Origin: an uncultured Nitrospira sp.
GTDB lineage: Bacteria > Nitrospirota > Nitrospiria > Nitrospirales > Nitrospiraceae
Assembly (NCBI GenBank): GCA_902500715.1
Contig: CABVRO010000004.1
Coordinates: forward strand, 1 to 64,000
Length of the DNA stretch: 64,000 nt
Reading direction: 5' to 3'
This document shows positions 9,350 through 18,634 of this stretch, piece after piece; position 1 is the stretch's first letter, and every line of letters begins with the position of its first letter. The position numbers and the translations under genes were made by a program. The notes beneath the pieces were generated by a model. That model searched no databases and was not told the DNA's origin. It saw nothing but the letters and a program-made list of their open reading frames with translations.

Positions 9350-9958
9350 ATGATCGCCTTACTGACGGGCCTCATGGCCTTCAAGGCGCCTTCCCACGTT
9401 ACGCTCGATGTGCATGGCGTCGGCTACGAAGTATTGATTCCCCTCAGTACCTACTATTCTCTCCCTAATCAGCATGAGCTTGTCACGCTCAGCATCCATA
9501 CCCATGTGCGTGAGGATGCGATTCAACTCTATGGATTTCTGACCGCCGCGGAGAAAGAAGCCTTTCTGTTGCTGACGGGGATCTCCGGCATAGGACCCAA
9601 ATTGGGACTAAGTGTCCTGTCCACCCTCTCGGTCCGCGATCTCTTTTCCGCCATCCAGGCCGGTGATATCGAGAAGCTCGGCACGGTGTCCGGCATCGGG
9701 AAAAAATCTGCGGCGAGGATCGCGCTGGAGTTGAAGGACAAGGTCGCGCGGTTGCATCTAGGTGGCGAACAGGCCGCGTCGGGGAGCGGACAGCCTGCGA
9801 ATCCGCTCTATGAGGATGCCCTGTCGGCCCTGGTGAATCTGGGTTATCGCCAGCCGGATGTGAAAGACGCGTTGAAGAGGATCGAGAAGTCCGGCGCCAT
9901 GGCGCAGGGACTGGAAGGCGTGATTCGTGAGGCACTCAAAGACCTGGCCAAGGGGTGA
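9350..9958 (+). CDS. ruvA: Holliday junction branch-migration protein RuvA
   Basis: A 202-residue protein of full family length. The N-terminal OB fold starts MIALLTGLMAFK. Two helix-hairpin-helix motifs (GISGIGPKLG and GKKSAARIALELKDK) bind DNA, and a C-terminal three-helix domain (ALVNLGYRQPDVKDAL) contacts RuvB. RuvA tetramers hold four-way junctions for the RuvB motor during recombinational repair. Unlike the common order, no ruvC lies between yebC and this gene. Confidence 0.96.
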   Translation: MIALLTGLMAFKAPSHVTLDVHGVGYEVLIPLSTYYSLPNQHELVTLSIHTHVREDAIQLYGFLTAAEKEAFLLLTGISGIGPKLGLSVLSTLSVRDLFSAIQAGDIEKLGTVSGIGKKSAARIALELKDKVARLHLGGEQAASGSGQPANPLYEDALSALVNLGYRQPDVKDALKRIEKSGAMAQGLEGVIREALKDLAKG

Positions 9959-9961
9959 CGC

Positions 9962-10468
9962 ATGATGAAGTCGTTGCGTAGGCGGTGGAGCAGTTGCCGG
10001 TTTGTCGGTACGGTGCGGCTGGTCATTTTGGTCGCGATGGTGTCGTCCGGATCAGCTGGGTTAGTCGGCGCAGCGGATGGGGTAGGGGAGCCGAAGAGCA
10101 TCCACAAGACTTGTGGACGGTGCCCGGATGGCTACGCCACAACCGGTGTGACTCATGCCCCGGAGCTGTGCAAAGACGGCGAGCCGACCCTGGTGCAGTG
10201 CGTGCCGCTCGGGGGCAACATGCTCTCCGTCTGCGGGACCTGTCCCGAAGGGTATGTGGACGTGGGGCGCTCGAACCTTCCCTCCCGCTGCGGCTCAGTA
10301 GACGGCGGATTGGTGTCGCAATGTCAGTTGCAGAATATGGGATCAACCCTGCCCGATCCCGGTCAGGGGGGAGTCAGGTGTCCGCCGGATTGCGGCAGTA
10401 CGGCTGCGCCAGGTCAAGGGGCCGTGCCGCCGCCGCCCAAATTCAGGCCCTCACCCGAGGCCAGGTAA
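9962..10468 (+). CDS. Exported Cys-rich protein with two tandem CGxCPxGY repeats
   Basis: A 168-residue protein of no recognised family. Residues 1-38 look like a signal peptide (positive start, then VRLVILVAMVSSGSAGLVGAA). Two related repeats follow, one starting TCGRCPDGYATTG and one VCGTCPEGYVDVG. Each has a CxxC pair and two further Cys, the last in a VQC or SQC context. The tail is Pro-rich. The Cys spacing suggests disulfides or metal binding outside the cytoplasm. It starts three bases after ruvA and ends about 30 before ruvB, so it is transcribed inside a DNA-repair operon although exported. Function unknown. Confidence 0.65.
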   Translation: MMKSLRRRWSSCRFVGTVRLVILVAMVSSGSAGLVGAADGVGEPKSIHKTCGRCPDGYATTGVTHAPELCKDGEPTLVQCVPLGGNMLSVCGTCPEGYVDVGRSNLPSRCGSVDGGLVSQCQLQNMGSTLPDPGQGGVRCPPDCGSTAAPGQGAVPPPPKFRPSPEAR

Positions 10469-10498
10469 CGCTGTCGTATTGTTCAATAGGATCGTCCC

Positions 10499-11536
10499 AT
10501 GCCCGATCGCACAGTGAGTAATCAATTGACCGACGACGAACGTGGCCTTGAAGCCGCGCTGCGGCCGCAGAGCTTGCAGGAATATGTCGGCCAGTCACGG
10601 ATGAAGGAATCCCTGGAGATTTGTATCGAGGCGGCGAAACGCCGTGGTGAGGCGCTAGACCATGCCATTTTTTACGGGCCGCCTGGGCTTGGGAAGACTA
10701 CGATTGCGCATATTATTGCGCGGGAGATGGGATCGGCGATTCGGTCGACCTCGGGCTTAGTCCTGAGCCATGCCGGGGATCTGGCGGCGATTTTGACGAA
10801 TTTGCAGGAACGGGATGTGTTGTTCATCGACGAAATCCATCGCCTGCCGGCTTCCGTCGAGGAGGCCCTGTATCCGGCCATGGAGGACTACCAGCTGGAT
10901 CTGGTGGTCGGCCAAGGGGCCTCAACGAGGACGGTGAAGCTCGAACTACCGCGGTTTACGCTGGTAGGCGCCACGACCAGGGCCGGGGCATTGACGTCGC
11001 CGTTGCGGGACCGGTTCGGCTTGGTCCACAGGCTGGAGTTTTATTCGTCACAGGAACTCACGTCGATCGTCACCCGGTCGGCAGGTCTGTTGAATATTCC
11101 GATCGACGAGGCAGGTGCTGCGGAAATTGCGCGCCGAGCACGCGGCACGCCGCGCATCGTGAATAGGCTGATTAAGCGCATCAGGGACTATGCCGAGATC
11201 AAGGCCGGCGGACGTATCACTAAGCAGGTGGCGAAGGATGCGTTGGTCTGGTTGGCGGTTGACGCCGCTGGATTGGATGAGATGGACCGGCGCATTCTCC
11301 TGACCGTCATTGAGAAGTTCAATGGCGGACCGGTCGGGGTGGATTCACTGGCAGCGGCGGTGCAAGAAGACAAGGGTACGTTGGAGGATGTCTATGAGCC
11401 GTATCTGATCCAAGCGGGGTTTCTGGAGCGCACCGGCCGTGGCCGGCAGGCGACCAGGCTGGCCTTCGATCATTTCAAAAAACAGAAAGACCTTCTGTCG
11501 CTTTCCGGTGACGACACATCCGTCACAACTCCTTGA
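10499..11536 (+). CDS. ruvB: Holliday junction branch-migration ATPase RuvB
   Basis: A 345-residue AAA+ ATPase. It has the RuvB N-terminal block [11 protein letters not shown], Walker [10 protein letters not shown] near residue 60, Walker [10 protein letters not shown], the sensor region GATTRAG, and a C-terminal winged helix ([11 protein letters not shown]). It forms hexameric rings flanking RuvA and pumps DNA through the junction. The start ATG 10499 has an AGGA site seven bases upstream. Confidence 0.97.
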   Translation: MPDRTVSNQLTDDERGLEAALRPQSLQEYVGQSRMKESLEICIEAAKRRGEALDHAIFYGPPGLGKTTIAHIIAREMGSAIRSTSGLVLSHAGDLAAILTNLQERDVLFIDEIHRLPASVEEALYPAMEDYQLDLVVGQGASTRTVKLELPRFTLVGATTRAGALTSPLRDRFGLVHRLEFYSSQELTSIVTRSAGLLNIPIDEAGAAEIARRARGTPRIVNRLIKRIRDYAEIKAGGRITKQVAKDALVWLAVDAAGLDEMDRRILLTVIEKFNGGPVGVDSLAAAVQEDKGTLEDVYEPYLIQAGFLERTGRGRQATRLAFDHFKKQKDLLSLSGDDTSVTTP

Positions 11537-11552
11537 ATCCCCACACCTATCC

Positions 11553-11582
11553 TTGCAATGCCCTCGCCGGCTCCTGTAGGAT
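11553..11582 (+). promoter_or_regulatory. Possible promoter for the aromatic amino acid operon
   Basis: TTGCAA at 11553-11558 and TAGGAT at 11577-11582 are 18 bases apart, within the 139-base gap between ruvB and pheA. The match is moderate. Confidence 0.35.
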
Positions 11583-11675
11583 ACTCACTTGTCCAAGTTC
11601 ATCCCGTTGGCTTGGAATCGTTTCGCGGCCTCGTCTCTCTAAAGGCAGGTGTCGCGAGGAGGGAGTCCCCCCGTC

Positions 11676-12752
11676 ATGTCTGATGACCTGCAAGGACATC
11701 GCCAGGAAATCGATCGGATCGACGATCAGATTTTGCGCCTCTTGAACGAGCGCTCGAAGTCCGTGATCGAAATTGGAAAACTCAAGAAACAGAGAGATGC
11801 GGAAGCGCATCTGCACACGCCGGCCCGAGAGGCGGCGATTTTTGAACGCCTCAGCAAGCAAAATACCGGTCCCTTTCCCACCGATGCCATCCGGGCGGTG
11901 TATCGAGAGATCATGTCGGCCTCGTTGTCCCTTGAGGGGCCTCAGAAGGTCGCCTATCTCGGTCCGCGAGCGACCTTTACCCACATGGCCTGTATGCAGA
12001 AGTTCGGGTCGTCCGCCCAATACATTCCCGTCAACAGCATCAAGGATGTGTTCAGCGAAGTCGAGCGTGGGCGAGCCCATTTTGGCGTCGTGCCGATCGA
12101 AAACACCACCGAAGGCGTAGTCAATCACACTCTGGATATGTTCGTCGACTCCAGCCTGCTCATCTATGGAGAAGTGTTGCAGGAAGTGGCCCATCACCTG
12201 ATGTCCAAGAGCGGAGTCGCGGGCGATATTAAACGGATCTATTCGCACCCGCATGCCATTGCCCAATGTCGCAATTGGTTGGAAACGAATCTGCCGCACG
12301 TACCCGTGTCCGAAGTGGCCAGCACGGCCCGGGCGGCCGAACTGTCTGTCGACGATCCGTCGGCCGCAGCCATCGCGTCCGAACTGGCGTCCCAGTTGTA
12401 CGGACTGAAGGTCATCACCGCCCGGATCGAGGACAACATCAATAACTTCACGCGGTTCCTGGTGCTCTCGCAGAAGGCTCCGGAACGGACCGGACGCGAC
12501 AAAACCTCTCTGATGTTGTCGGTCAAAGATAAAGTCGGCGCGCTGTATGACTTGCTGCGTCCGTTTGCCTCCCATGGGCTCAACATGACCAAGATCGAGT
12601 CGCGTCCCTCCCGCCGGAAGGCCTGGGAATACATTTTCTTTGTCGACATCGAGGGACACATCGACGAAGAACGAGTCAAGAAGGCGGCGGAAGAGGTGAA
12701 GAGCCGCTGTTTGTTTATGAAGATTCTCGGGTCGTATCCCGCCTATACCTAG
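11676..12752 (+). CDS. pheA: Bifunctional chorismate mutase/prephenate dehydratase
   Basis: A 358-residue P-protein. An AroQ-type chorismate mutase (about 1-90, HRQEIDRIDDQILRLLNER) is followed by a prephenate dehydratase (about 93-270, VAYLGPRATFTHMA; ENTTEGVVNHTLD) and a C-terminal ACT domain (about 280-355, with ESRPSRRKAWEYIFF) that senses phenylalanine. It converts chorismate to phenylpyruvate. ATG 11676 is preferred to an upstream GTG because the family N terminus starts there and a GAGGAGGG site lies upstream. It heads the pheA-hisC-aroF-tyrA-aroA operon. Confidence 0.94.
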   Translation: MSDDLQGHRQEIDRIDDQILRLLNERSKSVIEIGKLKKQRDAEAHLHTPAREAAIFERLSKQNTGPFPTDAIRAVYREIMSASLSLEGPQKVAYLGPRATFTHMACMQKFGSSAQYIPVNSIKDVFSEVERGRAHFGVVPIENTTEGVVNHTLDMFVDSSLLIYGEVLQEVAHHLMSKSGVAGDIKRIYSHPHAIAQCRNWLETNLPHVPVSEVASTARAAELSVDDPSAAAIASELASQLYGLKVITARIEDNINNFTRFLVLSQKAPERTGRDKTSLMLSVKDKVGALYDLLRPFASHGLNMTKIESRPSRRKAWEYIFFVDIEGHIDEERVKKAAEEVKSRCLFMKILGSYPAYT

Positions 12753-12768
12753 AGGTCCGAGTCACGCC

Positions 12769-13854
12769 ATGCCATTGAAGGTCCATCCCGATATCGCGTC
12801 CCTGGTGCCCTACGTTCCCGGAAAACCCATTGAAGAGCTGCAGCGAGAGTTGGGCCTGCCGCGAGCCGTCAAGTTGGCGTCCAATGAAAATCCGATCGGC
12901 CCGTCGCCGAAAGCGCTTGCCGTCTTAGCCGAGACCGCTGCCACTCTGCACCGGTACCCGGACGGTGGGGCGTTCCGATTGCGAGGGGCGCTGGCCGAGC
13001 GATGGAAGGTCTCGCCGGATCAGGTCATTCTGGGAAACGGTTCAGATGAACTCCTCGGCCTCTTGGCGCGCACCTTCTTGTCGCCAGGGGACGAGGCGGT
13101 CATGGCCGAACATACCTTCGTGATTTATAAGATGGAGGTGAAGGCGGCGCACGGGGTGGCGGTGGAGGTTCCCCAGAAGGCCTGGCATCACGATTTGCCG
13201 GCGATGGCGGCGGCCATCACCGATAAGACCCGTCTGCTTTTTGTCTGCAACCCCAACAACCCGACCGGCACCATGGCCACTAAGGCTGACGTGGCGGCAT
13301 TGATGGCTCGTGTGCCCGAACATGTCGTGGTGGTGTTCGACGAGGCCTATTATGAGTATGTCCGGCATCCGGAGTTTCCTGACTCGATCGGGTATGTGAA
13401 GGCCGGACGGAATGCCATCGTGCTGCGGACGTTCTCAAAGATCTATGGCTTGGCCGGCCTGCGGATCGGCTATGGCATCACGACGCCGGAAATTACCAAC
13501 TACCTCAATCGCCTTCGCCCGCCCTTCAACGCCAACAGTGTGGCGCAGTGTGCGGCATTGGCGGCGCTGGATGACGAGGCCCATGTCGCCGCGAGTCGAT
13601 CGCTCAATCATGCGGAAATGGACAAGGTGCGGACCGGCCTGCAACGGCTTGGCTTCGAGCCGTTGCCGAGCGAAACGAATTTCCTCTATTTCGATGTCGG
13701 AAGGGATGGGCGTGCAGTGTTCGATGCCCTGCTACGCAAGGGCATCATCGTGCGTCACATCGAGGGCCGCATGTTGCGGGTCACCATCGGCCTCCCGGAA
13801 GAAAATCAACTGTTCCTAAGCGCGCTGCAAGACGTGCTGGGCGCGTCGCGATAA
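12769..13854 (+). CDS. hisC: HisC-family aminotransferase (histidinol-phosphate or aromatic)
   Basis: A 361-residue fold-type I PLP aminotransferase. It has KLASNENPIGPSP at the N terminus, NPNNPTGT, DEAYYEY, and the PLP lysine in TFSKIYGLAGLRIGYG. HisC proteins transaminate histidinol phosphate, but some members work on aromatic keto acids or prephenate. With pheA 16 bases upstream and aroF, tyrA and aroA downstream, an aromatic role (last step of Phe/Tyr synthesis) is likely in addition to or instead of histidine. Sequence alone does not decide. Confidence 0.9.
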   Translation: MPLKVHPDIASLVPYVPGKPIEELQRELGLPRAVKLASNENPIGPSPKALAVLAETAATLHRYPDGGAFRLRGALAERWKVSPDQVILGNGSDELLGLLARTFLSPGDEAVMAEHTFVIYKMEVKAAHGVAVEVPQKAWHHDLPAMAAAITDKTRLLFVCNPNNPTGTMATKADVAALMARVPEHVVVVFDEAYYEYVRHPEFPDSIGYVKAGRNAIVLRTFSKIYGLAGLRIGYGITTPEITNYLNRLRPPFNANSVAQCAALAALDDEAHVAASRSLNHAEMDKVRTGLQRLGFEPLPSETNFLYFDVGRDGRAVFDALLRKGIIVRHIEGRMLRVTIGLPEENQLFLSALQDVLGASR

Positions 13855-13872
13855 GGAAAGCGAGACGAGATC

Positions 13873-14886
13873 ATGATTATTGTCTTGAAGCCTGACGCTT
13901 CGGAGCGGGAAGTCGACCATATCATCGATCGGCTTCGTGAGTTGGGGCTGAAGTCGCACATTTCTACAGGTCAGGAGCGTACCATTATCGGGGTGATCGG
14001 GGACGACCGGATATTGCACAATCAACCGTTGACGGCGTTGCCCGGGGTTGAAAGTGTGTTGCCGATCCTGGCGCCCTGGAAACTGGTCAGCCGGGAGTTC
14101 AAGAAAGAGAACACCATCATCGACGTCAACGGGGTCAAGATCGGCGACAAACGGATCACGATCATGGCCGGCCCCTGTGCGGTCGAGCGGTTGGAGCTGA
14201 CGGTCGGGATTGCGCATGAAGTGAAATCCTCCGGCGCCACAGTGCTGCGCGGCGGTGCGTATAAGCCGCGAACGTCTCCCTATTCCTTCCAGGGACTGGG
14301 TCGGGAGGGGCTGGATTATCTGGTGGAGGCCAAGAAGCAGACAGGGCTTCCGGTGGTGAGTGAGATTCTGGATACCCGAGACATTGAATTATTTCTCGAA
14401 AAGGCCGACATCATTCAGATCGGTGCCCGGAACATGCAGAACTTCGAGCTGCTCAAGGAGGTCGGCGCGTACGACAAGCCGGTGCTGCTGAAGCGCGGCC
14501 TCTCCGCCACGATCAAGGAGTTTCTCCTGTCCGCGGAGTACATCATGTCTCGCGGCAATCGCAACGTGATGCTCTGCGAGCGCGGCATCCGTACCTTCGA
14601 AACGCAGTATCGAAACACGCTGGACCTTGCGGCCATCCCCACGCTCAAAGATCTGTCGCATCTGCCGGTGATCGTCGACCCGAGCCATGCGACCGGCAAG
14701 TGGGATTTGGTGGCGCCGATGTCGAAAGCGGCCATTGCAGCCGGGGCCGACGGGTTATTGATCGAAGTGCATTCCAACCCAGAATGTGCCCTGTGCGACG
14801 GGGAGGAGTCGATTCGGCCGTCGAAGTTCAAGGAGTTGATGGGCGACTTGCGGAAGATTGCGGCCGCGGTCGATCGCACACTGTAA
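13873..14886 (+). CDS. aroF: 3-deoxy-7-phosphoheptulonate (DAHP) synthase, type I-beta with regulatory N-domain
   Basis: A 337-residue protein. The first 75 residues (MIIVLKPDASEREVDHIID...) form the ferredoxin-like domain known from Thermotoga-type DAHP synthase, where it gives feedback inhibition by aromatic amino acids. The barrel has MAGPCAVE, RGGAYKPRTSPYSFQG, IGARNMQNFELL, LKRGLSAT and DPSHATG. It joins phosphoenolpyruvate and erythrose 4-phosphate, the entry to the shikimate pathway. It sits 18 bases after hisC in the same operon. Confidence 0.95.
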   Translation: MIIVLKPDASEREVDHIIDRLRELGLKSHISTGQERTIIGVIGDDRILHNQPLTALPGVESVLPILAPWKLVSREFKKENTIIDVNGVKIGDKRITIMAGPCAVERLELTVGIAHEVKSSGATVLRGGAYKPRTSPYSFQGLGREGLDYLVEAKKQTGLPVVSEILDTRDIELFLEKADIIQIGARNMQNFELLKEVGAYDKPVLLKRGLSATIKEFLLSAEYIMSRGNRNVMLCERGIRTFETQYRNTLDLAAIPTLKDLSHLPVIVDPSHATGKWDLVAPMSKAAIAAGADGLLIEVHSNPECALCDGEESIRPSKFKELMGDLRKIAAAVDRTL

Positions 14887-14942
14887 CCCTGCTCGCACCG
14901 CTCCGATGCCCGTTGGGGTGTGAAGCGGCCGGGGGTTATTCA

Positions 14943-15839
14943 ATGAAGACACCACATTTCAAACAGGTGGCGATCATCGGCGTCGGGCTCATCGGCGGCT
15001 CGCTGGGGATGATCCTGCGTCGGCAACAACTGGCGGACTCGGTGGTCGGAATCGGACGCCGGGTGGAGAACCTGAAAACAGCGGTGGAGGTTGGGGCGAT
15101 CGACCGGTACGTGTCCGATCCGCGCGACGGCGTCGAAGAGGCCGACTTTGTCCTGCTGGCGACGCCGGTCGACACCTACGAGCGCCACCTGCAGGAGTGG
15201 GCCGGATGTCTGAAACCGGGAACCATCGTGAGTGACGTGGGCAGTGTGAAAGGCGAATTAGTGACCCGCTCGGAAGCCTTACTACCGCCTTCCGTAAAGT
15301 TTGTGGGCGCGCATCCGATTGCCGGCAAGGAAAAGACCGGGGTTGCCGCTGGCTCGGAGACGCTCTTTTCAGGTGCGCGCTGCATTTTGACGCCCACCGC
15401 GAAGACCGACCCCGAGGCGTTGCAGATCGTTCGCGCGGTTTGGGAGCTGGCCGGTTCGATTGTCCTGGAGATGGATCCGTTCCTTCACGACAAGATTCTC
15501 GGCGCCGTCAGTCACCTTCCGCATGTGGCGGCCTTTGCGTTGATGACGGCCTTGGCGGATGTGCGCGATCACGGCGTGCCGGAATTAGATCTCGCCGGCC
15601 ATTCAGGCGGGGGATTGCGGGACACGACGAGAATTGCCGCGAGTTCACCGGAAATGTGGCGAGACATCTTTTTGTGGAACCGGGACAATGTCGTGTCGCT
15701 CATCGAGACCTACGAACGGCATTTGGGCGAGCTGAAGCGCTTGATTGCGGCCGGTGACGCAGCGGGGATCGAAAAGCAATTGGATAGGGCCAAGCATGAG
15801 CGTGAACAACTGACGCTCAAGACGCCCCGGAAAGTCTAG
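14943..15839 (+). CDS. tyrA: Prephenate (or arogenate) dehydrogenase
   Basis: A 298-residue TyrA-type dehydrogenase. The frame is open farther upstream, but the true start is ATG 14943, just before the NAD-binding VAIIGVGLIGGSLG. HPIAGKEKTG is the family's substrate-binding block with catalytic His, and SHLPHVAAFAL lies in the helical dimerisation domain. It oxidatively decarboxylates prephenate (or arogenate) toward tyrosine. The choice between the two substrates and NAD versus NADP is not settled by sequence. No ACT domain is present. Confidence 0.93.
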   Translation: MKTPHFKQVAIIGVGLIGGSLGMILRRQQLADSVVGIGRRVENLKTAVEVGAIDRYVSDPRDGVEEADFVLLATPVDTYERHLQEWAGCLKPGTIVSDVGSVKGELVTRSEALLPPSVKFVGAHPIAGKEKTGVAAGSETLFSGARCILTPTAKTDPEALQIVRAVWELAGSIVLEMDPFLHDKILGAVSHLPHVAAFALMTALADVRDHGVPELDLAGHSGGGLRDTTRIAASSPEMWRDIFLWNRDNVVSLIETYERHLGELKRLIAAGDAAGIEKQLDRAKHEREQLTLKTPRKV

Positions 15840-15845
15840 GTCGCG

Positions 15846-17174
15846 ATGGCATCGTTGACGATTACTCCAGGCCGGCCGCTGAAGGGCACCATCACGGTGC
15901 CGGGTGATAAGTCCGTCACCCACCGGGCCATTATTCTTACGGCGCTGGCCGAAGGCGCGAGTACCATCAGCGACTATTGCCGGGGCGAAGATTGCCTGAA
16001 CACCATGCGCGCGTTCCAGTCGCTGGGCGTGCGGATCGAAGAGGCGGCGGAGCGGTTGACGGTCCATGGCAAAGGTATGTGGGGCCTTACAGAGCCGTTC
16101 GGCCCGATCGATTGCGGCAATTCCGGAACCGGCATTCGTCTGATGGCAGGGTTGTTGGCGGGACAGGATTTCTTTACGGTCCTGACCGGAGACGCATCGA
16201 TCCGGCGTCGCCCCATGGGACGTGTCGTGAAACCCTTGCGGGCCATGGGGGCGACGATTGCCGGACGAAAAGGGGGGGAGCTAGCTCCCTTGGCGATTAC
16301 CGGAACCCGGTTGAAAGGTATGTCGTACGTGTCCCCGGTCGCGAGTGCGCAGATTAAATCGTCGCTGCTCTTTGCCTCGCTGTATGCCGATGGCCTGACG
16401 ACCATTTCAGAACCGCGGCTTTCCCGCGACCATACCGAGCGTATGTTTGCCTACTTCGGAATTCCGTTCGAACGAGAGGGCTGCACGGTTCGGATCGAAG
16501 GGCGGCCCTCCACACGCTGGAGTGGAAAAACCGTGGTGGTGCCGGGCGACCTGTCCGCAGCCGCGTTTTTCATCGTCGGCGCCTCGATCGTGCCGGATTC
16601 CGATGTGACCGTGTTGTCGGTCGGCATGAATCCAACCCGGACCGGGCTGTTAGACATTCTGCGTCAGATGGGTGCGCACTTCGAGGTACTCAATCCTCGT
16701 GAAGAGGCCGGAGAGCCGGTCGCGGACTTGCGCGTACGCTCCATGCCGCTGCGGGGAGTACAGATCGGGCCGGAACAGATTCCGCAGACGATCGATGAGT
16801 TCCCGATTCTATGTGTCGCGGCGGCCGTGGCCGACGGTGAAACGGTGATCACCGGAGCTGAAGAGCTACGCGTCAAAGAAAGCGACCGTATCGCGACGAT
16901 GGCGACTGAACTCCGGTCAATGGGTGCGCGGATCGAAGAACGGTCGGATGGCATGGTGATACAGGGGCTGGGGCGCAAGGGTGCGAACGGCACGCTCAAA
17001 GGGGCGACCTGCTCGAGTCACGGCGACCACCGCGTGGCCATGTCCGTCGCGATCGGGGCCCTGACCGCTGCCCGGCCGACGCAGATTCAGGACACGGATT
17101 GTATCGAGACTTCATTCCCGAACTTCGATCGTAAGCTCTTGGAACTGTTGACTGATTCTGTAATACGTCTATAG
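15846..17174 (+). CDS. aroA: 3-phosphoshikimate 1-carboxyvinyltransferase (EPSP synthase)
   Basis: A 442-residue EPSP synthase. Motifs include the N-terminal GDKSVTHRAIIL, GNSGTGIRLMAGLLAG, RRRPMGRV, KSSLLFASL, the catalytic block DEFPILCVAA, and the C-terminal SHGDHRVAMSVAIG. It adds enolpyruvyl from PEP to shikimate 3-phosphate. It starts six bases after tyrA. The stretch CGNSGTG has glycine at the position often changed to alanine in glyphosate-insensitive class II enzymes; I make no claim on class. Confidence 0.96.
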   Translation: MASLTITPGRPLKGTITVPGDKSVTHRAIILTALAEGASTISDYCRGEDCLNTMRAFQSLGVRIEEAAERLTVHGKGMWGLTEPFGPIDCGNSGTGIRLMAGLLAGQDFFTVLTGDASIRRRPMGRVVKPLRAMGATIAGRKGGELAPLAITGTRLKGMSYVSPVASAQIKSSLLFASLYADGLTTISEPRLSRDHTERMFAYFGIPFEREGCTVRIEGRPSTRWSGKTVVVPGDLSAAAFFIVGASIVPDSDVTVLSVGMNPTRTGLLDILRQMGAHFEVLNPREEAGEPVADLRVRSMPLRGVQIGPEQIPQTIDEFPILCVAAAVADGETVITGAEELRVKESDRIATMATELRSMGARIEERSDGMVIQGLGRKGANGTLKGATCSSHGDHRVAMSVAIGALTAARPTQIQDTDCIETSFPNFDRKLLELLTDSVIRL

Positions 17175-17186
17175 TGCGAGGATTAG

Positions 17187-17885
17187 GTGGGTGAACCGGG
17201 CACATCCAGCTGCGGGAAGCGCGGGTTGATCATCGCCATTGATGGTCCGGCGGGGGTCGGCAAGAGTACGGTCGCCAGACTTCTGGCCTTGCGGCTTGGA
17301 TACCTCTATTTAGATACAGGCGCCTTGTATCGCGCCATTGCGTGGAAGGTGCGCGACGCGGGATTGACTCCGGAGGAACCGCTGGCCATTACGGCGCTGC
17401 TGCCCCAAACGACGCTGCATATGGCCTGTGGCCCCGAGCAATCCCACGTCTTGCTGGATGGACGGGACATTACCGGCGAATTGCGCACCCCCGCGGTGAC
17501 GGCACTGGCGTCCATGGTCTCGGCCATTCCGGCTGTCCGCGAGTGGCTGCTGCCGGTGCAACGACAGATCGGCGCTGAGGGGTGCGTTGTGGCCGAGGGG
17601 CGCGACATCGGAACCCGGGTGTTTCCGGAAGCCGATGTGAAGTTTTTTCTCGAGGCCGATGCGGAGGTCCGGGCGACGCGACGACATCGTGAGTTGGTGG
17701 CGGCGGGTCATTCGGTTCAATTCGATCAGACGAAACGCGATATGACCGGGCGGGATGATCGTGATCGTTCTCGAACCGTGGCGCCGCTGATTCCTGCGCC
17801 CGATGCTGAACGGATCGATACGTCGAGTATGCCGGCGGAGGCAGTCGTTGAGCACATGCTGGCCGTGATCACGGCGAGATTGTGA
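17187..17885 (+). CDS. cmk: Cytidylate kinase
   Basis: A 232-residue kinase with the P-loop IAIDGPAGVGKST, the YLDTGALYRA substrate block, VVAEGRDIGTRVFPEA, and the lid RDDRDRSR. It phosphorylates CMP and dCMP. GTG 17187 is chosen because GCGAGG lies five bases upstream; a TTG just before LIIAIDG is an alternative. The gene follows aroA by 12 bases and overlaps plsC, the common aroA-cmk-rpsA order. Confidence 0.95.
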   Translation: MGEPGTSSCGKRGLIIAIDGPAGVGKSTVARLLALRLGYLYLDTGALYRAIAWKVRDAGLTPEEPLAITALLPQTTLHMACGPEQSHVLLDGRDITGELRTPAVTALASMVSAIPAVREWLLPVQRQIGAEGCVVAEGRDIGTRVFPEADVKFFLEADAEVRATRRHRELVAAGHSVQFDQTKRDMTGRDDRDRSRTVAPLIPAPDAERIDTSSMPAEAVVEHMLAVITARL

Positions 17886-18577
17886 GCTCGGCACTGTATG
17901 GCCTGTTGTGGGTCATCTCTCGCACCATCGGGTGGCTATGCTTCCGGTATCGCACCGTCGGAACGGTGCCGCGGCAAGGCGGAGTCCTGATCGCTTCGAA
18001 TCATGCCAGTTATCTGGATATCCCGCTGCTCGGGTGCGGGATTCCCCGCCGGATCTGGTATATGGGGCGGCACGATTTGTTTCCCATGCCGTTGCTCAAC
18101 GGCCTGCTGCAGGCCCTGGGGTGGATTCCGTTACGCGTCGGCCGTCTCGACCGCGATGCGTTTAGCAAGGCGGTCTCGTTGATTCAGGAGGGGAAGGCCG
18201 TCGCTATTTTCCCCGAAGGGGGGCGGACGATGACCGGTGCGTTGAAACCCGGCAAGCCGGGAATCGGAGTGATCGTGTCGCAGACGGGCTGTCAGGTTGT
18301 GCCGGCGCATATCGGCGGCACGTTCGAGGTGCTGCCGCCCGGCGCCAAGTGGCCGAGATTTCGTCGCGTGACGGTGGCCTACGGAGAGCCGCTGGATTTT
18401 TCCGCGGATGCCGCGCGGTTGGAAGGAAAAGCGTTTTATCAACATGTCAGTCGGACGGTGATGGCGAAGATCGCAGAGCTCGGACAGGTTCCGATTCCGG
18501 GGGACAGACCGGCCAACGCCGGGCAGCCCCACGATCCCGCCGCAACACCAACAGCCAAGTCTTGCAACGCTGAGTAA
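17882..18577 (+). CDS. plsC: 1-acyl-sn-glycerol-3-phosphate acyltransferase
   Basis: A 231-residue PlsC-family acyltransferase. It has the catalytic NHASYLD (HxxxxD) near residue 39, the glycerol-phosphate-binding FPEGGRT near 111, and an N-terminal hydrophobic segment for membrane attachment. It acylates lysophosphatidic acid to phosphatidic acid. The GTG start overlaps the cmk stop by four bases, so it is translationally coupled. Confidence 0.92.
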   Translation: MSSALYGLLWVISRTIGWLCFRYRTVGTVPRQGGVLIASNHASYLDIPLLGCGIPRRIWYMGRHDLFPMPLLNGLLQALGWIPLRVGRLDRDAFSKAVSLIQEGKAVAIFPEGGRTMTGALKPGKPGIGVIVSQTGCQVVPAHIGGTFEVLPPGAKWPRFRRVTVAYGEPLDFSADAARLEGKAFYQHVSRTVMAKIAELGQVPIPGDRPANAGQPHDPAATPTAKSCNAE

Positions 18578-18589
18578 GACTCGGTTTTT
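18570..18589 (+). terminator. Small intrinsic-terminator-like hairpin between plsC and rpsA
   Basis: CTGAGT-AAG-ACTCGG forms a six-pair stem with one G-T pair, followed by TTTTTC. The plsC stop lies within the stem. It may reduce read-through into rpsA or act as an attenuator. Confidence 0.4.
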
Positions 18590-18634
18590 CTCACTATCAG
18601 CACCCGGCACGAGCCGGAGGACGAGGACCTTTTC

